Below, one piece after another: positions 7,052-12,906 of a DNA stretch of 13,214 nucleotides. The stretch is from contig CALIRS010000245.1 in the NCBI GenBank assembly GCA_938042205.1, positions 1 through 13,214 of the forward strand, given 5' to 3'. Each line of letters begins with the position of its first letter. Positions within the stretch are counted from its first letter, which is position 1. Both the position numbers and the translations under genes were made by a program. This DNA comes from an uncultured bacterium. GTDB lineage: Bacteria > Actinomycetota > Aquicultoria > SKW223. The notes under the pieces were generated by a model that was not told the origin of the DNA, made no database searches, and saw only the letters and a list, made by a program, of their open reading frames with translations.

Positions 7052-7909
7052 ATGGAGCAGGTTGTTGTCATATTTTTTTGGCTATCCTTGATACTTGCTG
7101 GGGTATCAACGCTTTTTTATCTACGCATCTTTTTTTCACGAGGAGAAGCAGGAATTTTTACCCAGCTGGCATTTCTTTCATCATGGCTTTGTCTTTTGTC
7201 TCTTTCAGTAGTTATTGCCGGTGAATGGTTGCGTACTGGTCTTCATCCTTTTACAGGGCCGTTTTCTGCGAAGGTCTTTTATTCCTTTTCAATTCTTGCA
7301 GTTTATCTTCTTTTTGAACTCTTTTATGTCAGGCGAGCACCGAAAATAAAGATGATAGGAGTACTTGTCTTTCCGATATCAGTTTTGCTTTTACTGGTTG
7401 GATGGACGCAGTTTGAAGCAACGGCTACTCTTTCTCCTGAACTAAAGCTTTTTAGAGTCTTTATTCATATCTCTTCTGCCCTTCTCGCATATGGTGCCTT
7501 TATAGTAGGTACAATTTTTGCGCTGGTTTATCTGATTCAGGAAAATCAGCTTAAGAAAAAGCGAGGGATGGCAGCCACCACACAGAAGCTTCCTTCTCTT
7601 GAAACTGCCGAAGCTTCGACTCATAAAGCTTTAAGTATAGGGTTCATTTTTTCGGTAGTCCTTTTGCTGACCGGAATGTTTACGGCGCAGCTTGTCTGGG
7701 GCAAAATGTGGGACTGGAAAGAGCCGAGGATGGTCTCTGCCCTTGTTATGACCTGTGCTTATGGTTTTTATATTTTTAGCAGAGATATTTTAGGCTGGCG
7801 TGGAAGAAGGAGCAGTTATTTGGCACTGGTTGCATTTGGAGTAGCTGTTTTCACTTACCTGTCTCCACAGCTCTTACCGAGTATTCACAGGTGGGGGACA
7901 GGGTTTTAA
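7052..7909 (+). CDS. CcsA/ResC/HemX-like cytochrome c assembly membrane protein
   Basis: A 285-residue polytopic membrane protein of the cytochrome c assembly family (CcsA/ResC; HemX of Gram-positive hem operons is a relative). About eight hydrophobic segments are seen. Family landmarks are H65 in RTGLHPFTG, H139 in FIHISSALLAYGAF, a good tryptophan-rich heme loop WGKMWDWKEP (216-225), and H279 in IHRWG near the C-terminus: three conserved-position histidines flanking the WWD loop, as expected for heme ligation at the outer membrane face. AAAGGG at 7041-7046 gives a 5-base spacing to the ATG. Lying directly before hemA, it may be a heme exporter/cytochrome c synthetase subunit or a HemX-type regulator of HemA level; the sequence alone does not decide. 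No ResB/Ccs1 partner is in the window. Confidence 0.85.
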   Translation: MEQVVVIFFWLSLILAGVSTLFYLRIFFSRGEAGIFTQLAFLSSWLCLLSLSVVIAGEWLRTGLHPFTGPFSAKVFYSFSILAVYLLFELFYVRRAPKIKMIGVLVFPISVLLLLVGWTQFEATATLSPELKLFRVFIHISSALLAYGAFIVGTIFALVYLIQENQLKKKRGMAATTQKLPSLETAEASTHKALSIGFIFSVVLLLTGMFTAQLVWGKMWDWKEPRMVSALVMTCAYGFYIFSRDILGWRGRRSSYLALVAFGVAVFTYLSPQLLPSIHRWGTGF

Positions 7910-7943
7910 TAATTGAAAAGTTTTTAAAGGACAGATTGAATTT

Positions 7944-7971
7944 TCAGGGAACCTGAGAGGGTTCTTCCTGA
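7944..7971 (+). other. Hairpin in the leader between the ccsA-like gene and hemA
   Basis: TCAGG-GAACC (7944-7953) can pair with GGTTC-(TT)-CCTGA (7960-7971): ten base pairs with a two-base bulge and a six-base loop. It ends 5 bases before the hemA Shine-Dalgarno AAGGAG. No U-tract follows, so it is unlikely to be an intrinsic terminator; a processing site or translational control element is possible. Confidence 0.45.
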
Positions 7972-7993
7972 TTAAAAAGGAGAGACTCTAAAA

Positions 7994-9259
7994 GTGCCGA
8001 TTATTGGAGCGGGTCTCAGCCACAAGACGGCACCAGTTGAAGTAAGGGAACGGCTGTCGATAAATGAAGAAAAATTGCCTGAAGCTCTGGAAAGGCTTTC
8101 AACTTACGATACAATCGCTGAGGCAGTAATTTTATCTACCTGCAATCGCACTGAAATTTATGTTGTGGCGACGGATCTGGAAAAGGGCAAGGAACAGATC
8201 GTTAATTTCCTGTCTGTTTATCACGAAGTTCCCGAAAATACTTTTTCGGATTGCCTCTATTTTCTGAACGAAAGGAAAACAGTTCATCATCTTTTCCGGG
8301 TCGTTTCCAGTTTGGATTCGATGGTTGTTGGAGAAGCTCAGATTTTAGGTCAGGTCAAACAATCTTACATGATTGCTTATGAGAATGGAAATACCGGCAC
8401 TATTTTGAACAGGCTATTCAGGCATGCTCTTGAATGTGGCAAGAAGGTAAGGTCGGATACTGCCATCGGAGAAATGCCTGTATCGGTTTCTTACGCAGCG
8501 GTTCAACTTGCAAAAACGGTCTTTGAAAGTCTCGAAAAACGTCCAGTGATGGTGATCGGTGCTGGAAAAATGAGCGAACTCACTATAAAACATCTGGTAT
8601 CTAATGGAGCATCGCCGATTTTAGTTACGAACCGAACTTTTAAACGTGCTAAAGAGCTTGCGGAAAAGTTCTGCGGAATCGCTATTCCCTTTGAAGAGAA
8701 ATTTGAAAAGATGTCAGAAGCAGACATTGTCATCAGTTCTACTGGAGCCCCTTCCTACATTATTACGCGCGATGATGCTTTAAATGTTATGAGGGCAAGG
8801 CGCTTTAAACCAATCTTTTTCATTGATATTGCTGTTCCTCGAGATGTGGAACCTGGAATAGGCGAGATTGAAAATGTATTCCTGTATGACATTGATGATT
8901 TGAAAGCGGTGGTCGATGAAAGCCTGCGAGAAAGAAAACAGGAAGCAGAAAAAGGTGAAGAAATCGTAAGAGAAGAAGTGGAAAAATTTATGTCCTGGCT
9001 TGGATCTCTCGATGTTGTACCCACCATTAAGGAATTGCGAGAAAAAATGGAAAGTATCAGGGAAATGGAGTTAAGCAAAGCACTTTCACGTCTTTCAAAA
9101 CTTGATGATCGCGAGAAGGAAGTAGTTAAGGCACTTGCCTCTGGGATAATCAATAAGGTTCTTCATACACCGATTGTTAAGTTAAAAGAAAAAGCTAATG
9201 AAAAAGACGTCTATGAATGTGTCGACACCATCCGTCACCTCTTCGAACTTGACAAATGA
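7994..9259 (+). CDS. hemA: Glutamyl-tRNA reductase HemA
   Basis: Reduces glutamyl-tRNA(Glu) with NADPH to glutamate-1-semialdehyde, the first committed step of the C5 tetrapyrrole pathway. The 421-residue protein starts at GTG 7994 (AAGGAG at 7977-7982, 11 bases away). The N-terminal catalytic domain has LSHKTAPVEVRERLS (8-22) and STCNRTE with nucleophile C50; H99 and SLDSMVVGEAQILGQVK (106-122) follow. The NADPH domain shows VIGAGKMSE (187-195) and VTNRTFKRA; FIDIAVPRDVEP lies further on, and the C-terminal helical dimerisation domain is complete. Cys50 is at the same number as in well-studied HemA proteins. It is preceded by a HemX/CcsA-like gene, as in Gram-positive hem operons. Glutamate-semialdehyde aminomutase (hemL) is not in the window. 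Confidence 0.97.
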   Translation: MPIIGAGLSHKTAPVEVRERLSINEEKLPEALERLSTYDTIAEAVILSTCNRTEIYVVATDLEKGKEQIVNFLSVYHEVPENTFSDCLYFLNERKTVHHLFRVVSSLDSMVVGEAQILGQVKQSYMIAYENGNTGTILNRLFRHALECGKKVRSDTAIGEMPVSVSYAAVQLAKTVFESLEKRPVMVIGAGKMSELTIKHLVSNGASPILVTNRTFKRAKELAEKFCGIAIPFEEKFEKMSEADIVISSTGAPSYIITRDDALNVMRARRFKPIFFIDIAVPRDVEPGIGEIENVFLYDIDDLKAVVDESLRERKQEAEKGEEIVREEVEKFMSWLGSLDVVPTIKELREKMESIREMELSKALSRLSKLDDREKEVVKALASGIINKVLHTPIVKLKEKANEKDVYECVDTIRHLFELDK

Positions 9260-9268
9260 TTTTAATAG

Positions 9269-9297
9269 TTGATATCCAAAAGTGCCTCTTTTAGTAT
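9269..9297 (+). promoter_or_regulatory. Candidate internal promoter upstream of hemC
   Basis: TTGATA (9269-9274) and TAGTAT (9292-9297) are separated by 17 bases, a fair sigma-70-type match in the 99-base hemA-hemC gap. Transcription would start near 9304. The same gap also has GCTA-TATT-TAGC (9301-9312) followed by a T-rich run, a weak hairpin. The unusually long gap for this operon makes a local signal plausible. Confidence 0.35.
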
Positions 9298-9358
9298 TTG
9301 GCTATATTTAGCTGTTGTTTTTTGTAATTTTTAGTTTTTGAACGGGAGGAAAAGACTA

Positions 9359-10309
9359 TTGTCGGAAAAGGTAATTATTGGTTCGCGAGGAAGTGCACTG
9401 GCGATCTGGCAAACAAATTTTGTGGCTTCACTTCTTGCAGAGAGGTTTGCAGTAGAAGCGGAAATAGTCAGGATAAAGACCACTGGAGATAAAATACTTG
9501 ACTCTGCACTTTCAAAAATCGGGTCGAAGGGGCTTTTTGTAAAAGAAATAGAAATCGCACTGCAAAAAGGTGAAATTGATCTTGCAGTTCATTCAGCCAA
9601 AGATGTTCCTACAGAGATCCCTGAAGGGTTAATCATTGCAGCTTTTCTTGAAAGGGAAGATCCAAGAGATGCTCTGATATCCAGAAATGGTTATACTTTG
9701 GCAAACCTTCCTTCTAATTCAGTGGTAGCGACCTCAAGTTTGAGGCGTAGAGCGCAGTTACTTCATTTAAGAGAGGACTTGAACCTTACCGATGTCAGGG
9801 GCAACGTGGATACAAGGTTGCGCAAAATGAACGAAGGTCAGTTTGATGCAATCATTCTTGCAAAAGCAGGCTTAAAGCGTCTGGGGAGAGAAAGTGATAT
9901 CACGGAAGTTATTTCTACTAAGTGGTTGTTACCTGCAGTGGGGCAGGGCTCGATTGCAATTGAGTGTCGTGAAGATGATGACATTATAAGACCAATGGTT
10001 GAGTCGCTGGCACATTTTGAAACGATGGCAGCAATTAAAGCCGAAAGAGCCTTAATGCGAGCTCTTGAAGGAGGGTGTCAGGTGCCTATCGGGGCGCTCG
10101 GTAAGGTTGAGAATGGTCAGCTGAAGCTTGAGGCAATGGTAGCTTCTCTTGATGGAAGAAAATATGTGCGAGATACGAATTTTGGAGACGCAAGTAGGCC
10201 TGAGAGAATAGGTTTTGAGCTTGCTGAAAAGCTTCTTGGAGAGGGAGCTGATTCAATACTTGCTGAGATTCGCTCACTTTCCGGGAGATGGTTGAGTGAC
10301 GAAAGTTAA
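9359..10309 (+). CDS. hemC: Porphobilinogen deaminase (hydroxymethylbilane synthase) HemC
   Basis: Polymerises four porphobilinogens into hydroxymethylbilane. I use TTG 9359 as start: GGGAGG at 9344-9349 is 9 bases upstream and the protein then begins MSEKVIIGSRGSALA, as in the family. A TTG at 9338 would put the ribosome site inside the gene. The 316-residue protein shows TTGDK (41-45), HSAKDVPTE (78-86) with the catalytic Asp D82, the substrate-binding TSSLRRRAQL (125-134) and DVRGNVDTRL (145-154), and the dipyrromethane-cofactor cysteine C240 in LEGGCQVPIGA. All key residues are present. It ends inside hemD, overlapping by 14 bases. Confidence 0.97.
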   Translation: MSEKVIIGSRGSALAIWQTNFVASLLAERFAVEAEIVRIKTTGDKILDSALSKIGSKGLFVKEIEIALQKGEIDLAVHSAKDVPTEIPEGLIIAAFLEREDPRDALISRNGYTLANLPSNSVVATSSLRRRAQLLHLREDLNLTDVRGNVDTRLRKMNEGQFDAIILAKAGLKRLGRESDITEVISTKWLLPAVGQGSIAIECREDDDIIRPMVESLAHFETMAAIKAERALMRALEGGCQVPIGALGKVENGQLKLEAMVASLDGRKYVRDTNFGDASRPERIGFELAEKLLGEGADSILAEIRSLSGRWLSDES

Positions 10310-11102
10310 TCCTCTTTCAGAAAAAGTAGTAATGGTAACTCGCTCTGCGGAACAGGCTGAGGGATTTGCAAAGCTTCTCGAGAAGGAAGGAGCAATTCCT
10401 TTTCTTTTTCCGACTATCAAAACAGTGCCCGTCGAGCCTGATGAGAGGGCAAACGAGGTACTTTCACAAATTGAGAATTTTAATGCCATAGTTTTTACAA
10501 GTGTTAATTCTGTAAAATGGTTTCTTAATATACTCGATAAAGGAGGAATAAGGTTTCCAGAAAGGGCTAAGATTGCTGCGGTGGGGGCGGCAACTGCTGC
10601 GTATTTGAGTTCTCTCGGATTCACGGTAGATATAATTCCTTCGGAGTATGTTGCAGAGTCTCTTGTTGAGTCTATTGGCAAACAACTTTCTTCTGGAAGC
10701 AGGGTGCTTATTCCGAGAGCAAGAATCACCAGAGAGGTAATTGGTCCTGAACTTGAAAAAATGGGTTTTTTAGTAAATGAGCTTATAGCTTATGAAACAG
10801 TACCCGACGATACGCGAGTGAATGAAGCAGTGACAGCGCTGAAGAAAGATATGGTGGATGCGGTAACCTTTACCTCAGGTTCAACGGTGAAAAACTTTTT
10901 TTTATTGCTTTCAGATAAAATTGATCTTAGAAAGGTTTTGAGCAGTGTTGTAATAGCGGTAATCGGACCGATAACAGCGAAAGCTGTCAGAGAAGCTAAT
11001 TTTGAGGTTGATGTGATTCCTGAAGAATATACAATGCCTGGAATGATAGAAGCTCTAAAAGCTTATTTTTCGAAATCTTCAAAAGCTGGCAAAAGCTTAT
11101 AA
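10296..11102 (+). CDS. hemD: Uroporphyrinogen-III synthase HemD
   Basis: Closes hydroxymethylbilane with inversion of ring D to uroporphyrinogen III, the branch point to heme, siroheme and cobalamin. GTG 10296 has GGGAG (10283-10287) 8 bases upstream and overlaps hemC. The 268-residue protein has the weakly conserved two-lobed HemD layout: VMVTRSAEQAEGFAKLLE near the start, IVFTSVNSVKWF around 64-75, KIAAVGAATAAYLSSLGF in the first lobe, LIPRARITREVI and TFTSGSTVKNFF in the second, and VIAVIGPITAKAVREANF near the end. The call rests on these blocks plus the position after hemC. It is not fused to a SUMT methyltransferase. Confidence 0.93.
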   Translation: MTKVNPLSEKVVMVTRSAEQAEGFAKLLEKEGAIPFLFPTIKTVPVEPDERANEVLSQIENFNAIVFTSVNSVKWFLNILDKGGIRFPERAKIAAVGAATAAYLSSLGFTVDIIPSEYVAESLVESIGKQLSSGSRVLIPRARITREVIGPELEKMGFLVNELIAYETVPDDTRVNEAVTALKKDMVDAVTFTSGSTVKNFFLLLSDKIDLRKVLSSVVIAVIGPITAKAVREANFEVDVIPEEYTMPGMIEALKAYFSKSSKAGKSL

Positions 11103-11103
11103 A
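11098..11103 (+). promoter_or_regulatory. Possible -10 box for tRNA-Ala
   Basis: TATAAA overlaps the hemD stop codon and lies 10 bases before the mature tRNA 5' end, so a transcript could begin just upstream of the tRNA. No convincing -35 hexamer is present; read-through from hemD is the alternative. Confidence 0.3.
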
Positions 11104-11113
11104 TTCCTGGAAC

Positions 11114-11188
11114 GGGGACGTAGCTCAGCGGGAGAGCGCCGCCCTCGCACGGCGGAGGTCGGGGGTTCAAATCCCCTCGTCTCCACCA
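11114..11188 (+). tRNA. tRNA-Ala (anticodon CGC)
   Basis: A complete cloverleaf of 75 bases with encoded CCA. The acceptor stem GGGGACG pairs with CGTCTCC (one G-U pair), the D arm is GCTC-AGCGGGA-GAGC, the anticodon arm is CCGCC-CTCGCAC-GGCGG with CGC at positions 34-36, the variable loop is AGGTC, and the T arm is GGGGG-TTCAAAT-CCCCT. CGC reads GCG only, so this is an accessory alanine isoacceptor. It lies 11 bases after hemD on the same strand. Confidence 0.96.
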
Positions 11189-11193
11189 TAACT

Positions 11194-11220
11194 GTGGGGT
11201 CAGATCTTGAATTGTGAATT
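11194..11220 (+). repeat. Possible end of a REP-associated/IS200-like element
   Basis: Five bases after the tRNA CCA begins GTGGGGTCAGATCTTGAAT, followed by a second TGAATT (TGAATT at 11208-11213 and 11215-11220). From memory, GGGGTCAG(A/G)TCTTGAAT-type sequences recur beside REP-associated tyrosine transposases (Y1_Tnp) in many unrelated genomes. No transposase gene is present here, so this would be a solitary end or remnant. The family link is recalled, not searched. Confidence 0.35.
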
Positions 11221-11282
11221 CCGCAGGTCGGCTTAATTTTTAATTCTTAAAATATACATTTTTAAACTTTCTTTATTCATCC

Positions 11283-11292
11283 GAAATATTTC
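11283..11292. repeat. Palindrome GAAATATTTC, copy 1
   Basis: Perfect 10-base palindrome that recurs exactly at 11384-11393, start to start 101 bases apart, in the same intergenic region. AT-rich palindromes can occur by chance, so an operator role is only suggested by the repetition and by the position of copy 2. Confidence 0.4.
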
Positions 11293-11382
11293 CTTAGATT
11301 TTGCAAACCTCTGCAAGGGGCTGTTGGAAGTAAAGTTTTGCTATTCAAATTCATAAAAATCAAACCAGTTAATTTACAAAAA

Positions 11383-11394
11383 TGAAATATTTCA
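11383..11394. promoter_or_regulatory. Palindrome TGAAATATTTCA, copy 2; possible operator
   Basis: Perfect 12-base palindrome containing the same GAAATATTTC core as copy 1. It overlaps the proposed -35 box (TTCACT, 11391-11396) of the downstream gene, where a bound repressor would block RNA polymerase. Confidence 0.4.
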
Positions 11395-11418
11395 CTTTCA
11401 ACAAAAAGTTAGTAAAAT
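11391..11418 (+). promoter_or_regulatory. Candidate promoter for the 107-residue protein gene
   Basis: TTCACT (11391-11396) and TAAAAT (11413-11418) with a 16-base spacer. The start codon at 11437 lies 18 bases after the -10 box, with GGTGA (11426-11430) as a moderate ribosome site six bases before it. Confidence 0.4.
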
Positions 11419-11436
11419 ATATTTTGGTGAATTTAA

Positions 11437-11760
11437 ATGACAAAAGGGATGTCTAAAGAAGATTACATCGCAAAAATCAAGGAAAATATTTTAATCGGAA
11501 TGAACCTTCCTAAATGCAGGGAATGTGAACATATGGAATTAGCACTTGAAACAATTATTGAAAAATCAAACGAACTTCTTGATGATCTTGATGCTCTGAA
11601 TTTGAAGGAATTTACAGAAAGAATGCTCTCAAGAATGGACAAAGCAAGATATTGTGCTATAGACTGCAAATTCTGCTACGCTGCAGTTGCCTATCATATT
11701 TTCCGGAAAGCTTTTCCTGAGATCGAAAAACCTGAAATTCCTTATTATAAATCTGCCTGA
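11437..11760 (+). CDS. 107-residue cysteine-motif protein of unknown function
   Basis: I do not recognise this family. The protein is soluble and mostly helical by appearance. It has a CRECEH motif (C27, C30), then a long charged, probably helical stretch (35-70), then a CX3CX2C motif with C73, C77 and C80 followed by Tyr (YCAIDCKFCY). That second spacing is the one radical SAM enzymes use for their [4Fe-4S] cluster, but there is no room for a SAM barrel, so a small Fe-S or zinc protein is more likely. The first ATG (11437) has GGTGA upstream; ATG 11449 has its purine run directly adjacent and is less likely. It is transcribed alone: a tRNA lies upstream and the convergent ROK gene downstream. 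Confidence 0.75.
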   Translation: MTKGMSKEDYIAKIKENILIGMNLPKCRECEHMELALETIIEKSNELLDDLDALNLKEFTERMLSRMDKARYCAIDCKFCYAAVAYHIFRKAFPEIEKPEIPYYKSA

Positions 11761-11798
11761 AGTGCCATTTCCACTTGCTGACATAAAATAAAAGATAC

Positions 11799-11831
11799 TT
11801 CCTGGATGGTTTACAAGGAAACAGTTTTTTT
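11799..11831. terminator. Weak bidirectional terminator candidate between convergent genes
   Basis: TTCCT (11799-11803) pairs with AGGAA (11816-11820) across a 12-base loop. Seven T's at 11825-11831 follow on the + strand, and the - strand reads a T-rich tract after the same stem. The stem is only five pairs, so this is tentative. Confidence 0.3.
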
Positions 11832-11847
11832 GACATTTAACTGAGAT

Positions 11848-12816
11848 TCAAAGTTCTATCGAGGCGAAAATTGAAGCGGCTGCTCCGTAGAGAGGCGCAT
11901 CATCTCCAAGCTTAGTGACAGTGATTTCTGGCATTTTGAAGAGCGTCTTCACATTCCCGTATAGATTTTTAAGCATTATTTCCTGATTATTCAAAACCAC
12001 TGCTCCACCAAGAACCACACATTCAGGATCGTAAGCAGCGATTACATTAGAAATACCTTTGCCATTGACGAATCCAAGCTCCTCTAAAAATTCAATTACC
12101 ACCCTTTTCCCTTCATTTGCGGCTTTGAAAATTTCTTCTGACGAGTAATGCTCAAGCGCCAGATCAAATATTCCTTTTCTTTTAAGCCACGCTTTAAAAA
12201 AATTGGGAATATTTCTACCAGAGGCATATGCTTCCCAGTGATTGTTTCCTTCGCCACAGGTACATGGTAAGTTGTAATTCATATCGATATTCATATGACC
12301 GATTTCTGCAGCATTACCATCTTTTCCCAGTAATAGGTGACCGTCGACTATAGCGCCCCCGCCTATGCCGGTAGAAATTGTAATATAAACAAGATTATCC
12401 ATTTCTTTTGCAACACCGAAATGCTTCTCACCCAAAACGCCAGCGTTTCCATCATTTAGAATGTTTACAATAGTTTTAAACTGGTTCTCCAGAGTTTCTT
12501 TTATGAATCTTTTTCGCAGTCTTATTCCAAAACAGCTTTTAATAATTTCTTCTCCTGAGTCGTATGCACCAGCGATGCTTATTCCTACTCCGTCAATTTT
12601 ATCCAGGTTAAGACTTTTTCCTTTATAAAATCTCTCAAAAAAATCTATGATACCCTCAACAAGGGATTTTTCCGAAAATTGACGAGGCTCTATTCGTTTT
12701 TTCTCTTTCTCAATCAATACACCAGACGAGTTGATAATACCAATACGAAAAAAGGTTGAACCGAGGTCTGAAACCAGTGCAAATTTCTTATCCTTGCCTT
12801 TATCCATAACAGACAT
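11848..12816 (-). CDS. ROK-family sugar kinase (glucokinase-like)
   Basis: A 322-residue cytoplasmic protein of the ROK (repressor, ORF, kinase) family. There is no N-terminal DNA-binding domain, so a kinase is more likely than a repressor. Phosphate-binding DLGSTFFRIGI is at 17-27, the catalytic Asp D122 is in ILNDGNAGV, and ISTGIGGGAIVDG (147-159) with GKDGNAAEIGH (164-174) form the ROK signature. The metal site has H174, C185 and C187 but the usual CxCGxxGCxE reads CTCGEGNNHWEAYASG: the third Cys is missing and H193 is the obvious candidate replacement. LGGAVV near 265-270 is the second ATP site. The substrate (glucose, another hexose or N-acetylhexosamine) cannot be read from the sequence. 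ATG 12816 lacks a Shine-Dalgarno sequence; ATG 12807 is an alternative. Confidence 0.88.
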   Translation of the reverse strand: MSVMDKGKDKKFALVSDLGSTFFRIGIINSSGVLIEKEKKRIEPRQFSEKSLVEGIIDFFERFYKGKSLNLDKIDGVGISIAGAYDSGEEIIKSCFGIRLRKRFIKETLENQFKTIVNILNDGNAGVLGEKHFGVAKEMDNLVYITISTGIGGGAIVDGHLLLGKDGNAAEIGHMNIDMNYNLPCTCGEGNNHWEAYASGRNIPNFFKAWLKRKGIFDLALEHYSSEEIFKAANEGKRVVIEFLEELGFVNGKGISNVIAAYDPECVVLGGAVVLNNQEIMLKNLYGNVKTLFKMPEITVTKLGDDAPLYGAAASIFASIEL

Positions 12817-12857
12817 TTTATATTATCAATCAACTTACAGGGTTGTAATTCTTAATT

Positions 12858-12886
12858 TTGGTTGGGAATTTCTAATAGAATATAAG
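12858..12886 (+). promoter_or_regulatory. Candidate promoter for the PIG-L deacetylase gene
   Basis: TTGGTT (12858-12863) and TATAAG (12881-12886) with a 17-base spacer, in the 90-base gap between the divergent ROK and deacetylase genes. AAGGG at 12896-12900 is a good ribosome site six bases before ATG 12907. Confidence 0.4.
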
Positions 12887-12906
12887 GAAATGTATAAGGG
12901 AATCTA

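Larger units (their letters stand above)
11189..11436. other. Intergenic stretch between tRNA-Ala and the 107-residue protein gene
   Basis: About 250 bases without a gene and strongly AT-rich. Besides the possible element end near its start and the paired palindromes, I see only weak inverted repeats (TTGCA 11301-11305 with TGCAA 11312-11316) and no recognisable riboswitch. A promoter for the downstream gene lies at its right end. No clear terminator for the hem/tRNA transcript is visible. Confidence 0.6.

Noticed and set aside
9338..9358. Upstream TTG as hemC start
   Set aside because: The strong GGGAGG at 9344-9349 would be inside the gene, and the extra residues are not family-like.
11057..11100. 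Repeated AAAAGCT words (AAAAGCTTAT twice) at the hemD 3' end
   Set aside because: Short, within coding sequence for a Lys/Ala/Ser-rich tail, and explained by codon repetition.
11301..11340. Inverted repeats as a terminator after tRNA-Ala
   Set aside because: Stems are only four to five pairs and no T-run follows.
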